Of a stretch of 64,000 nucleotides of DNA, positions 42,051-63,000 are shown one piece after another. The number at the start of each line of letters is the position of its first letter. The first letter of the stretch is position 1. The notes beneath the pieces were generated by a model. That model did no database searches and was not told the origin of the DNA. It saw only the letters and a program-made list of their open reading frames with translations. The position numbers and the translations under genes are program-made. Source of the stretch: Hirundichthys speculiger (Eukaryota > Chordata > Actinopteri > Beloniformes > Exocoetidae); NCBI GenBank assembly GCA_018398805.1, contig JAGFBZ010001548.1, forward strand, positions 62,001-126,000, written 5' to 3'.

Positions 42051-42795
42051 AGGACGGAGGCCCAAAACAGTCCAGGGGGTAGGCCCTGGTGCCTGACGGA
42101 GGCCCAAAGTAGTCCAGGAGATTAGCCTCGGCGCCAGAAGGAAACCCTAAACAGTCCAGGGGGTCGGCCTCGGCGCCTGACGGTGGCCCTAAACAGTCCA
42201 GGGGGTAGGCCTTGGTGCCTGACGGAGGCCCAAAGTAGTCAAGGAGGTTAGCCTCGGCGCTGGAAGGAAGCCCTAAACACTCCAGGGGGTCGGCCTTGGC
42301 GCCTGACGGTGGCCCTAAACAGTCCAGGGGGTAGGCCTTGGTGCCTGACGGAGGCCCAAAGTAGTCAAGGAGGTTAGCCTCGGCGCTGGAAGGAAGCCCT
42401 AAACAGTCCAGGGGGTCGGCCTCTGCGCCTAACGGAGGCCCAAAACAATCCAGAGGGTGGGCCTCGGCACGTGACGGAGGCCCTAAACAGTCCAGCTGGT
42501 CTGCCTTGGCGCCTGACGGAGGCCCAAAGTAGTCCAGGAGGTCGGCCTCGGCTCCGGAAGGAGGCCCTAAACAGTCCAGGGGGTCGGCCTCGGCGCCTGA
42601 CGGAGGCCCAAAGTAGTCCAGGAGGTCGGCCTCTGCGCCTGACGGAGGCCCAAAGTAGTCCAGGAGGTCGGCCTCTGCGCCTGACGGAGGCCCAAAGTAG
42701 TCCAGGGGGTCGGCCTCGGCGCCGGAAGGAGGCCCTAAACAGTCCAGGGGGGTGGCCTCAGCACCTGACGGAGGCCCAAAGTAGTCCAGGAGGTC
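42051..42795. repeat. 42-bp minisatellite, about 17-18 units
   Basis: Tandem units of 42 bp built on GACGGAGGCCCAAAGTAGTC, then CAGGAGGTCGGCCTCGGCGC. The unit is a multiple of three and largely stop-free on the minus strand, giving a 307-codon open frame (42004-42927) of 14-residue repeats, of the DYFGPPSGAEADLL type. Groups of three units recur as a 126-bp higher-order repeat in the left half. GC-rich against an AT-rich background. There is no evidence that it is a gene. Confidence 0.92.
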
Positions 42796-42799
42796 TGCG

Positions 42800-42850
42800 C
42801 TGCAGATTTGTCTGCTGCGCATCATGGATGTGCAGCAGACAAATCTGCAG
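42800..42850. repeat. Perfect 19-bp-arm hairpin at the minisatellite edge
   Basis: Arms 42800-42818 and 42832-42850 are exact reverse complements (CTGCAGATTTGTCTGCTGC) with a 13-nt loop. It marks the junction between the minisatellite and a Tc1 3' end. Confidence 0.92.
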
Positions 42851-43010
42851 CAATTGCATGATGCTATCATGTCAATATGGACCAAACTCTGAGGAATGTT
42901 TTCAGTACCTCGTTGAATCCATGCCACGAAGGATTAAGGCAGTTCTGAAAGCAAAAGGGGGTCCAACCCGGTACTAGCAAGGTGTACCTAATAAAGTGGC
43001 CGGTGAGTGT
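42851..43010 (+). mobile_element. Tc1-like element, 3' end only
   Basis: Encodes the C-terminus of a Tc1-type transposase (ECFQYLVESMPRRIKAVLKA, then KGGPTRY) followed by GTACCTAATAAAGTGGCCGG, a well-known fish Tc1 terminal sequence. The 5' portion is absent, replaced by the hairpin and minisatellite. Confidence 0.85.
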
Positions 43011-43107
43011 TTTTTGATCTTAATTGTCTTTATTTGTTTCTTTTTAATATCTCATCACCAGAAACCACCTTTATGCTCTCTTACTGAAGAGCACAGTCTA
43101 GATTATA

Positions 43108-44333
43108 CACGAAATTGCCAAAAGTATTCGCTCACCTGCCTTGACTTGCATATGAGCTTTAGTTCATCCCATTCCTAATCAATATGACGTGGGTCCACCG
43201 TTTGCAGCTAGAACAGCTTCAAGACTTCTGGGAAGGTTGTCCGCAAGGTTTAGGAGTGTGTTTATGGGGATTTTTGACCATTCTTCCAGAAGCACATTTT
43301 TGAGGTCACACACTGATGTTGGATCAGAAGGTCTGGCTCTCAGTCTCTGCTCTAATTCATCCCAAAGGTGTTCTGTCTGTTTGAGGTCAGGACTCTGTGC
43401 AGGCCAGTCAAGTTCATCCATACCAGACTCTTCCATCCATGTCTTTATGGACCTTGCTTTGTGCACTGATGTACAGTCATGTTGGAAGAGGAAGGGTCTA
43501 GCTCCACACTGTTCCCACAAAGTTGAGAGCATGGAATTGTCCAAATGTCTTGGTCTGCTGAAGCATTCAGAGTTCCTTTCACTGGAACTAAGGGGTCAAG
43601 CCCAGCTCCTGAAAAACAACCCCACACCATAATCCCCCCTCCACCAAACTTTACACTTGGCACAATGCAGTCAGACAAGTACCGTTGTCCTGGCAACCGC
43701 CAAACCCAGACTCATCCATCAGACTGCCAGATGGAGAAGAGTGATTTGTTACTCCAGAGAACGCACTGCCACTGCTCTAGAGTCCAGTGGCGGCGTGTTT
43801 TAAACCACTGCATCCGACGCTTTGCATTGCACTTGGTGATGTATGGCTTGGATGCAGCTGCTCGACCATGGAAACTCATCCATGAAGCTCTCTGAACACT
43901 GTTGTTGAGCTAATCTGAAGTTTCTGAGCCCTGTAGTGATTGACTCTGCAGAAAGTTGGCGACCTCTTCGCACTATGCCCTTCAGCATCCGCTGACCCTG
44001 GTCCCTCAGTTTACGTGTCCTACCACTTCGTGGTTGAGTTGCTGTCGTTCCCAAACACTTCCATTTCCTTATAATACAGCTGACAGTTGATTGTGGAATA
44101 TTAAGGAATGAGGAAATTTCATGACTGGATTTGTTGCACAGGTGTCATCCTATCACAGTTCCACGCTGGAATTCACTGAGCTCCTGAGAGCGAACCATTC
44201 TTTCACAAATGTTTGTAGAAAACAATCTGCATGCCTAGGTGCTTAATTTTATACACCTGTGGCCATGGAAGTGATTGGAACACCTGATTCTGATAATTTG
44301 GATGGGTGAACAAATACTTTTGGCAATATAGTG
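43108..44333 (-). mobile_element. Tc1-like transposon with both termini, broken transposase
   Basis: The left end CAC(G/T)A-ATTGCCAAAAGTATTCG and right end (reverse complement CACTATATTGCCAAAAGTAT) are inverted repeats flanked by TA at 43106-43107 and 44334-44335: TA target-site duplication and TIRs of the Tc1/mariner type. About 1.23 kb, full size for the family. On the minus strand, a helix-turn-helix piece (44054-43800, with TRKLRDQGQRMLKGIVRRGR), the [12 protein letters not shown] catalytic block (43696-43445) and the DWPAQSPDLKQTEHLWDELE block (43544-43179) appear in order but in different frames, so the gene is dead. Confidence 0.92.
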
Positions 44334-44336
44334 TAT

Positions 44337-44954
44337 GTTGATGTTTCTTCATTTTATCTTGTCAGACTTCTTCACTGTTGCTGCCAGGCCTTTTTTGGTC
44401 CCAGCACACATGTGCCCTCCTGAATCAGAACTGGCTCAAAAACCAGTTTGGATTAGCTCTAAATGTAGACAAATTTTCACTGTCGACCTCCCTGTGTGTT
44501 GTTGTCCCCACAACTGAGCTACGTACAAAGCCTGTAGCTGCTCTTTACCATCGTCGTGGGAGATCTGAACCCTGCCCATAATCTCATGCTTTACTGTGGC
44601 TTCATCGGGAGGTGATGTACCACAGAGCAGCCTGCTGGGAGTCTCATACACAATCATTAGATTAACAACACAGACAAACCACTGCTAAGCAAGTTGTGGT
44701 TCCAAGTGCCAACTCTGCACAAAATGCTACACAGAAACACTGGATGTTATGTCATGGAGCAAATGCAGCGTGATGCATGGCCCAAATAAAGAAATAATCG
44801 AATGTCCCTAGCAATAAAGGATGCCTGCTGTGGGGGGCTGGGGTTTTTCCGAGCAGCAAACCCTGTCAAAAAACACACCTTCAGTCATCTTCCACCTTAT
44901 ACAAAGGGGACATATGGTTTAAATAAAGAAAGAAAAAATATATATATATATATT
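44337..44954. other. Unassigned sequence between two transposons
   Basis: Several overlapping short frames at 44335-44657 but none with recognisable motifs or splice-consistent ends. GC content is slightly above the surroundings. I cannot name it. Confidence 0.35.
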
Positions 44955-45575
44955 AGGGGTGCAAAGGTACAGGTGGCTCACGGTACGGCCAGTACCTCGG
45001 TTTTTGTGTCACAGTTTTGGTACGGATTCGGTACAGTTTCAGACCATCCGCGACCCGCTACCCTAAACCCGCAATCACAAGATACTGAGTTTGCGGAAAG
45101 CGCAACTCGCATGTCGGCGCGTAAAAGAGCGGGTCCAAATGGAATAAATGTGCGTCCACCTGGTCACATGTGGACGTGCACAAATGGCTCTACCGCTCGA
45201 TTACGCATCACTGTATTACTTGCATACGTTTTTATTGAGGTCTTGAGTTCAGAGGATGTCTGGTCAGCAGTTGTGGTGGATGTCGGAATAGTCACGGCCA
45301 GACACGTCAGTCTGTACAGCTGTGGCAGCTCTCATTCAGATGTTTGCTGTGAAGGAAACCAAGGAGATCTTTGTCTCTGGTGTCAAGCTGGAAAAGGTTG
45401 GATGTGGGAATTTATTTCCGATATGTCTGAAACTGTTGGTGGTCGAGGAGGGACAGGAACATTAATTGTTTGTGATCTTTAAATGTGCATCCAATGATTC
45501 GTTCTGCAGTATTTTAAAAAGCACATCAGCTGCGCCAAGACGCACAACTGGTAACAACTGGATCTTGCGCAGGTA
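44955..45575 (+). mobile_element. hAT-like repeat family, copy 3
   Basis: Starts TAGGGGTGCAAAGGTACAGG, a hAT-like terminus, and shares a series of blocks with copies at 15622 and 19904: GGTACGGATTCGGTACAGTT, GCGGAAAGCGCAACTCGCAT, CACATGTGGACGTGCAC, and GCGCCAAGACGCACAACTGG near its end. It carries the full interior of the family, including a TTCAGATGTTTGCTGTG segment missing from copy 2, but lacks the right terminus. No transposase. Confidence 0.7.
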
Positions 45576-46369
45576 AGATCCGGGTTCAGGGAGGTGGAAG
45601 ACAGCAACTTCCAATTTTCATTTTATGCTGCAACTGCTGCACCTTAAAAGTGGGTACTGGAAAACTATTGGACCAATTTCATCAGAGGTAAATCCAATGA
45701 AAGAGAGGAGTAGAGAATTGCTGAGTGGCTGACTTGGCCCTCTAAAATTAGCTACTATGAACAGAGCTATAAAATATGGCTGAAAAGGGTGCTTTTGCAC
45801 TGGACCCATTGACCAAAGAATGCTAAATAATTGATTTAACAATATAATTTTATCAAGACCTGAGGAAATGGTACCAGAGTTTGAAAAAGAGACATAGCTC
45901 CCTCAAACTTGTGAATTTTTTCTGAAATGATATGGTTATCAGTGTCTTGGCAGGATAATATGTGAAAATAAAAGTTGATATAATCAAGAAAAGATCAGAG
46001 ACAGAGGTGTGTAATAATATCCACTGGTTTTTCTGTTTCTACGCAATATTACTCAAAACAAATTTCAGAAGATTTAGTGAAGAATCAAAATATGGTTTTG
46101 ATTCTAAAGGGGGGAGAGGCATTAAATATATTTATGTAACTAAATGGCCTCCTTTCAGATTTTGACAAAAGCATCGCCCTGAGTGGAGGAAGCATGTTTT
46201 CTTTCTTATGGTCATTCTTATTATTCATGTGTCAAAAACAATAAATAAAACTTAGACTAAAACTAAGACTAAATAACACAAGAATGTTCTGACTGTCATT
46301 ATACAAATTATGAATGAACAAATTATTTTCTCTCAATACCAGATGTTGCTGATGAAATGTATATGGTAA

Positions 46370-48845
46370 GGTAGAATGGGGTATTGTGAGACACCCCCTG
46401 TATCTAAGAAACAGGATGTAGCTGTGGTCATTTGAGCGGCTGATTGTCAAGGCTCATCCTTTTCACCGTGGCCATGAAGAGCCTGACTCCGCTGTGTTGT
46501 GGTAAGCATGTGTTTTGTACAAAAATACATTTTTGGGATGTAAAAGTCAATTTTTTGGTTTTCACAATAATTAACTCTGGTGCTAGAATTAATTGATTCA
46601 AGCGTACAAACTCATATCATGTATATTGTCGAACTATCGGCTTTTAAAATGATGCGGTGCTGCGAGCCAAAGATTGGCCTGAATTCTGCAGAGAAGTTGT
46701 TTTAATAAAAAAGTGGTGGAGGATTAAAGTGAGACACTGCTTCACTTTTCCCCTGGAGGCAAAGTGAGACAAAAAATAACCTTTGTTTTTTTGTGTCTTA
46801 AACAGTATGAAAAATCCATCATGCCAAGGAAATCCAACAGGAAGACAACCTGGGGCTGAACCTCCATTGAACAGATGGAAAGTGCAGCCTCTGAGGTCAT
46901 GGAGAAAAAGAGGCCCTTAAGATGTGTTTCAAAGGAGCGAAATATTGACAAATCGAGCCTCCTTAGATTTATAACAAAGAAGCAGCTGGGCCTGGACTGT
47001 GGTTCTGTGGGCTGGGACTCATGGCAAAGAGAATTTTCACAGATGAGATGGAGGAGGAACTCGCCAAACACCTGAAAGAACTTGCTGAACAGTCCTAAGT
47101 GCCGCACACTGGCCTTTGAGTATGCAGACAAGAACCATGTCCCCATACCTGCCAACTGGAAGGAGATGCAGTCTGCAGGTCAAGAGTGGTTCCGCAGCTT
47201 TCTAGCACGTCGCCGGCCTTCTGTCCGAACTCCAGAAGCCACATCCCTCTGAAGGGCCACTGGCTTCAATAGAACGACTGTTGGGGAGTTCTTTGATAAT
47301 CTGGCAGTAGTCATGGACAGGTGGGTGAATTGATTGTTCCAATGCGTGTGTTTTATTCTCTGAAATTAAAGGTGGGGTAGGTGTTCTTTGAAAAAACGGT
47401 TCCAACAATCCAACTCAAGTGAGATTTTGAAAATATACACTCCCTCCCTCCTCCCAAAGGCTCCGCCTCCTCCTGTTCAGCCCACCCCTCGAAACCACGC
47501 CTTCACACGATTCACGACTACATGAACCGCAGGAAGGGAGGGAGGGGTGGGTGGGAGTGCATTGATATTTGATGGACGTATTAGGCAGCCAATGAAAGTA
47601 ATGATGATCACTATTTTGATTGGTCAGAGTTTTTCTCTGATTATACCCTCTAGACCGGACCAAAACGTTTCGTTTTTTTTGCAAACATTTTATTTCAGTG
47701 GGTGCAATGGGAACGTGAAAAGGTTTTCAGGCAATATTGTAAAAAGTGCTGCAAAAAAAGAACACCTACTCCACCTTTAAGTAGTTTAGATTCCCTTTCT
47801 CCTTATCTTTAACAGGCATAAATTCCCCCCACACATGATTTTTAATGTGGACGAAACAGGTCTCCATACGGTACAAAGGCCTCACCAGGTGAGATAAACG
47901 CCCACACAATCTGACATGTGTAGCTTGTAATAATGTAATAAACAGGCTGGCGGGACCTTCGAGCGAGCAAGGCCGAGAATGGTGCTCTGAAATTGGATAG
48001 GCGACGGAGCCAGCAGCCTCTCATCCACCTCCAGGACACTTGGTTCCATCGTATCAGCCGAGAGAGGGGAGCTGGTAACTCTGGTCTGTGCTGTTAATGC
48101 TGCTGGTGACGCTGCACCTCCGATGCTTGTCTTTCCCAGAGTAAAGTTTAAAGACTGCTTCATGATCAATGCACCACCAGGAGCAAAAGGTACATCCACC
48201 AGAACAGGATGAATGAATGAAGATAGCTGGGCCGAGTTCCTCGGCCACCTGATAAACCACACTTACTGTTCACCTGACCACCCCATGCTTCTCATCATGG
48301 ACAATCTTAAAGCTCACATATCACTCAGGGCAGTAGAACTCACCAGGAGCAATAGTATCGTTATGCTCACTCTCCCACCTCACACATCCCATCGCACGCA
48401 GCCTTTGGATGTGGCCGTGTACGGTCCGTTCAAAGCCAAATACAGCCGAGCTCTCAATGGGTGGATGCGATCTAATCCTGGCAAAACAGTCACCATCTAC
48501 CAGGTTGCAGGACTTGTGAGTCAAGCCTTCATGACAACCGTGACACCACAAAACGTGACTTCTGGGTTTAGGTCCACTGGGATTTTCCCATACAATCGTG
48601 ACATTTTCCCAGATGAAGCGTTTGCACCATCCATTCCATCAGACCGGTCAAACCCTGAGCTACAGCCTGCCACCGGGGATGCTCCACCTCCGGGAGAAGT
48701 TATTGAAGGCCTGCACCCTGCAGATGATCCGCCTGAAGATGACCCTCCTCCCGCTGCAGATAACGCAGCCTCCCGTACGAATTCACCCGCTTTACTGCTT
48801 TACCCCCTTGAAATTTGGGCTTTGTCTCAGTTTACCTCATAGCTG
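46370..48845 (+). pseudogene. Pogo/Tigger-type (DDE_1) transposase relic with introns
   Basis: Pieces in order on the + strand: an N-terminal helix region (ESAASEVMEKKRPLR, 46875-46975), NWKEMQSAGQEWFRSFL (47150-47210), FFDNLAVVMDR up to a splice donor at 47321, then after an acceptor at 47815 HKFPPHMIFNVDETG (first catalytic Asp), VTLVCAVNAAGDAAPPMLVF (48073-48135), LLIMDNLKAH (second Asp) and HTSHRTQPLDVAVYGPF (third Asp), then a proline-rich tail. The donor/acceptor pair joins ATGGACAG to GCATAAATTC in frame. In-frame stops after ATSL (47251-47253) and just before MNEDSW (48210-48212) show it is inactive. The motif TGAGACA recurs near both ends of the relic. Confidence 0.8.
47366..47780. 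mobile_element. MITE with TTAA termini, inside the transposase intron
   Basis: A 415-bp unit with inverted ends: TTAAAGGTGGGGTAGGTG on the left and, reverse complemented, TTAAAGGTGGAGTAGGTG on the right, about 24 bp matching with one difference. TTAA at both edges fits piggyBac-type insertion, but since it is itself palindromic the target duplication cannot be separated from the TIR. No coding capacity. Confidence 0.85.
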
Positions 48846-48959
48846 GGGTAAAATGAGACACTTGACCTCTTTTTATAAAAACAATCTCATTTTCACTGTC
48901 TTTAGTCCGGCAAACATTCTGATTGTTTCCGTCCTTAGGAAACATCCTAAATTAAAGAA

Positions 48960-50325
48960 AAATGTGTTAATTTTATAGACACATCAATTTAGCTGGCTTA
49001 GAGGGCAGGGAGGAGTAAAGACCATCCGACCGACAAATAGTTATACTCATTACCAAACAGGAATGGGTTCCCATACTTATAAATGACAGCAGCAGTCAAA
49101 GCATTTTAAACAACAAAATATTACATTTTAGAAGTTTTTGTGATCTCCATTCACTTATATAAAGTTTTAATATGCAACTGTTCAGGTTCCTGAGAAAAGG
49201 ATAGGAAAAAACACTGACCTCAATATTTTTTTTTCAACCAGCTGGAGAAACAATGAACCCATGGTCTGCCTGTCAAAAATACCTAAAGCACTTCATAAAT
49301 ACGTTGTTTGAAATTTTTTGTTTTCTGATTACCTACATGTAGATGCTCTGCAGAAACTGTAACTTTAATTTTTGTTTCTCTTTGTTGACGGTATTACAAA
49401 CGTCTGGAGTCAAATAAACATTTCTCCAATAACCAAACAGTTTGTCAATCTGACTTTTATTCTGTCACTACCATTATCAAGTACTGTTAAGTGTGATGCT
49501 GACTTACATCCAGATCTCATCTGTTGTGGTTGGTGTTTAACAGGTAAAGGACAAACAAAGGAAAGTAGTTATAATAAAAAATAACAATACAAACAAGTTC
49601 CAACTTCAAGGCACATTAAAATTCTGCATAAATTAGAGACCTGAAGAACAATATTCCAAAGAGGTAATATAAAACTGTACATGACAATACATTTGCAATA
49701 CATTACAATATTTATTCAAAAAAAAAAAAAAAGGCAAAATAGCACCATGAAATTAAAAAACAAAACAAAACATCCAAAACACACAGTTGTAACAGTAAAT
49801 ATTGGACTTTGTAATGTGGACAGTGAAAGCACAGGAAGTATGCACTGAGTTTTGTAAATTATTTCTTACCTGTGTTGATATTATATGGACAGTATGGTGA
49901 TACATCGTTAAAAAAAGCTTTCTCATATGCCTTCATGTCATTACTTTCAACTGTGGTTATGTTTAGACATAGTCATTTAAAATTTGTTGGAAAAAAATCA
50001 AGGCAACATTTCACTAAACTACTCTATGTTTTATCATAAATCATGGTGACAGGATACTTGTGACTTTGGTGTACTTGAGTCTTTTCATATTTTTACATTT
50101 CTCCTTTTTTTCATCTATGATCTCTCAACAACAAGAACTGCAGATGGCAAACAATCAGTCACAAGATTCAAATTAGCGCTTTTTCCATCAAGTCCTACAA
50201 GTCACTCTCTCCTAAGCCTGACCTCTTTATGTACTTGACAATGTCATTCACCCTTCCCATAACAGCTCGGGGTGTGGTGAGGAGTTGTACAGTTGTTCCG
50301 CTCTTACATCTAGGTGTTGCTTAAT
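48960..50325. other. Gap and probable loxl4 3' UTR
   Basis: AT-rich, with a poly(A) run near 49718-49732. No exon seen. The right part (about 49700-50325) is likely the loxl4 3' UTR, transcribed on the minus strand. Confidence 0.45.
49711..49716 (-). terminator. loxl4: Candidate loxl4 poly(A) signal
   Basis: TTTATT on the plus strand, i.e. AATAAA on the minus strand, 610 nt past the loxl4 stop codon. Nothing else in the interval is clearly better. Confidence 0.35.
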
Positions 50326-60018
<9,693 letters not shown>

Positions 60019-63000
60019 CTGAAGAGCAGAGAAAAACAGACTTACTTTGAAGTAACAATTGCAGAGTTTTACATTGTTTAGACGAAACAGCGAGCTATCC
60101 CACACATTCCAACAGCCTACCCAGTCTCCCAGTTCCCCTTCAATTACCATTATCTGTCTTCCTTGACATTTCATTCTGTTTTCTCTACCTGTTCCACTCT
60201 ATTTCTGGTCATGAGGGCGAGAGCCTCTCACAGCTGTGAGGACACCCTGGACATGCAAACAGTCCATCACAGTTCTTGACATTCCCAGTCTTCCTCTAGC
60301 TTTGTTTATTTAAACAAAATAAAACTACAAATATGAATGAGGTACAAGATCCTGAAAGACATATGTGTATTTGGTTAACCTTAACCTTCAAAAAGAGAAA
60401 GGATGATTTATACTACCTGGTTCACAAAAACAGTTTTTTCTCCATTTTTTTTTTTAAACTGTCTAATTGCATTTTTTTTAGATCTTCTAGTTCGACATCC
60501 ATGGTTATTTCTGTTTCACTGTTTGTCTATATGTCTACAGAGACTGTCTGGTGTGAGACTTTGATGTGGAAAATCCTGAAAGTATGAATAGGCTACTATA
60601 TATTAATCGCTGCAAGGGGCCTTGTTGAGGTCTGCCAACTCCAACAGGGTTTTCTGAACTGTGTCTAGTTTCGTTGATATTAACTTAAACAAGATTCACA
60701 TCCAAACTGGAAATTATGTGTCCAAAGTGAGGCCCCATAACTGGACACGCATTTATGCATGGATGCATCAGAGCTAACCACTTGCATCAGCCAGTGTGAC
60801 CACAGGCAGGTGCAGTGTGACTGACGCCCTTTATGAATGAGCCTGTATTAAATGAGTCAGAGGACCAAGAATAGAAATAGGATTGACTTTATTGTACAAT
60901 TAAATTCATTATGCAAATTAATATTTGGGAACTGAAAAAAGGAGCTATTTCTCTCCAGGAGAACCCAAGTATCCTAGTATGTTCACCCATTATTTTAAAA
61001 ATGTTTTTTTAGACTCAAATGGCTTATGATGGAAAAAACAGAAAAGGAATCCAGTGCATGAGAAACTAATGCATTGAACATATACGCCACAAGTTCTTTA
61101 CGATCTGACAAAAAGACCAAACTGTAAAGGGAAAGCCGTAACAGTTGCTGAACAGTGAAAGAAGTGCCGCCCATCTCCATTCCCACTGCATTTCAACAAC
61201 GAAATGTATAACTTACACAGTCAGTCTGGTCAGGACTCTGGCGACTTAATCTATGTTCCAGCTTGTGACGGACAAACTCAAAGTAACAAGAAACTGTAAA
61301 TCTTTGACAGTCTCTGGGTTGTAGCTACACTTCAAATATCCAAACTTGTTACCGCAACTGTTTCACAAGTTGCCTTCACAGTGAATGTCACAAACACACC
61401 AAACCAAAAAGTCTTCTGTAACTACCAATCACTACAAATCATGGTTGAAGCTACAATACATACCTTTTAGACAACACAATCTTGATCTTAGAGGGATTTA
61501 TTTTCTGAATTGAGGTTGTGCTAAGTATTCATGAGTAACTAATCTCTTACATTCAAGTTTCTATATTGGCACCAGATTTCTGCAATTAAGTACTCTCACA
61601 CTCTGTGTTGTGGTGCTTCCATGGATTGTGTTGAAACACAGATGTTCCTTCAATTGAGTAAAAATGTAGTCACAAAATACTTAACTGTGATGCAAAAGTG
61701 ATCTATAGTATGACATTTTCTGCTTGTCCTATTCACTGTCTGATCTGTGCTTTTGGTGAAACAAAGGCAATTTTTCCATCATGGTGGACAATAAAAACTC
61801 ATTTCAGTTCAACTGCTCACAAGTACACAACCTCCCCTGGAAAAAAAAACAATCCCTTGATATTCTAGTCGCTCTCATAACCAGTCCAGGTTACCAATGT
61901 TTTAAACTTAGCTATACGTTGTTATTCCTTGCTTAATAAATGGTCCATGGGAGAGGACAGTCTTCAGCTTTAAGACAACTGGAACATGCCACCATATGGA
62001 TTCAGAACATATATCAACAAACCTTTCATCTTTTAATAAAATGTTCAGGCATCTGAAGCTTGAAGGAGTCTGGTGAATTAAGTAAATGGGTTTTGGTTTG
62101 GAATTTTGAAAACAATGTGAGGGACTAGTTCAGAGTGAATGCATATGTTTTTTTTTTTGTTTTTTTTAAAAAAAAAACCCCAAAAACATTTGGTTACGGT
62201 GAGGGAAATACAACAACTGAAAAAAAAAACCCTGTATATTTGTGACATGATGTAACAATGGGCTCATTTGACTATGAAGAACTGAGACAATACATATCTG
62301 TGGTTTCATAACCAACAAGATGCTGTATGAACTTTTAAGGTTATTTTGTTAAGAATATGCATCATATTTTTGTTTGTGTCATCTCATACAGTTTTTGTCT
62401 ACTATTTTTAACATAAGTTTTTGTCTGTCATCATTTGTCTAATTTTCTTGCTTGTGTCTGCTCTTTACAGCATTTATGGTTGCACTTGAGCTTAAAAATG
62501 CTATTTAACTAAAGCTGAGTTTCAATCTTTATCCAAGTTGTGTGTGATTGTGTCTATTTGCTTGTCTCCCTGTGTGTATGTGCCTATCTGTGCATGTTTA
62601 CTGCATTTTAAAGTGTTACATAACCCAGCGGTAAATCAAAATGAGGGAGGCAGACTATGTGGGGGTGTTAGTTCATGGTTTGGAGGCGGGCGAGGAGGGG
62701 TAAGAGTGCTGCCCATATAATTGCCTGTGCTGCTTGGCTGCTTGCTTTGTGGTCCAGCAGTAGCATGTTGGTTCACACACACCAGACTTGCAAATATGCA
62801 CGTACATATCTACTTTCCCTGCCTTGTCTCTGTAAAAACAGTTCTTTAAAGCCAGTGTCGTTACCATGTGTTATGAGTGCATGCTGGGAAACCCGGAATG
62901 AGTGATGTAAGACCAACGTCTCCAACCTTTACGAGAACTGACTAACTTCACAGCAAGAAAAAAGGCCTTTTTTATTTGATATACTTCAGTTGTGTCTCTG

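Noticed and set aside
42004..42927. 307-codon minus-strand open frame as a protein-coding gene
   Set aside because: It is the translation of a 42-bp tandem repeat; a unit divisible by three keeps frames open without selection. No splice or start context supports it.
44802..45482. 226-codon open frame
   Set aside because: It runs through copy 3 of the hAT-like repeat, and related segments occur in copies 1 and 2 with frame breaks; no transposase motif is present.
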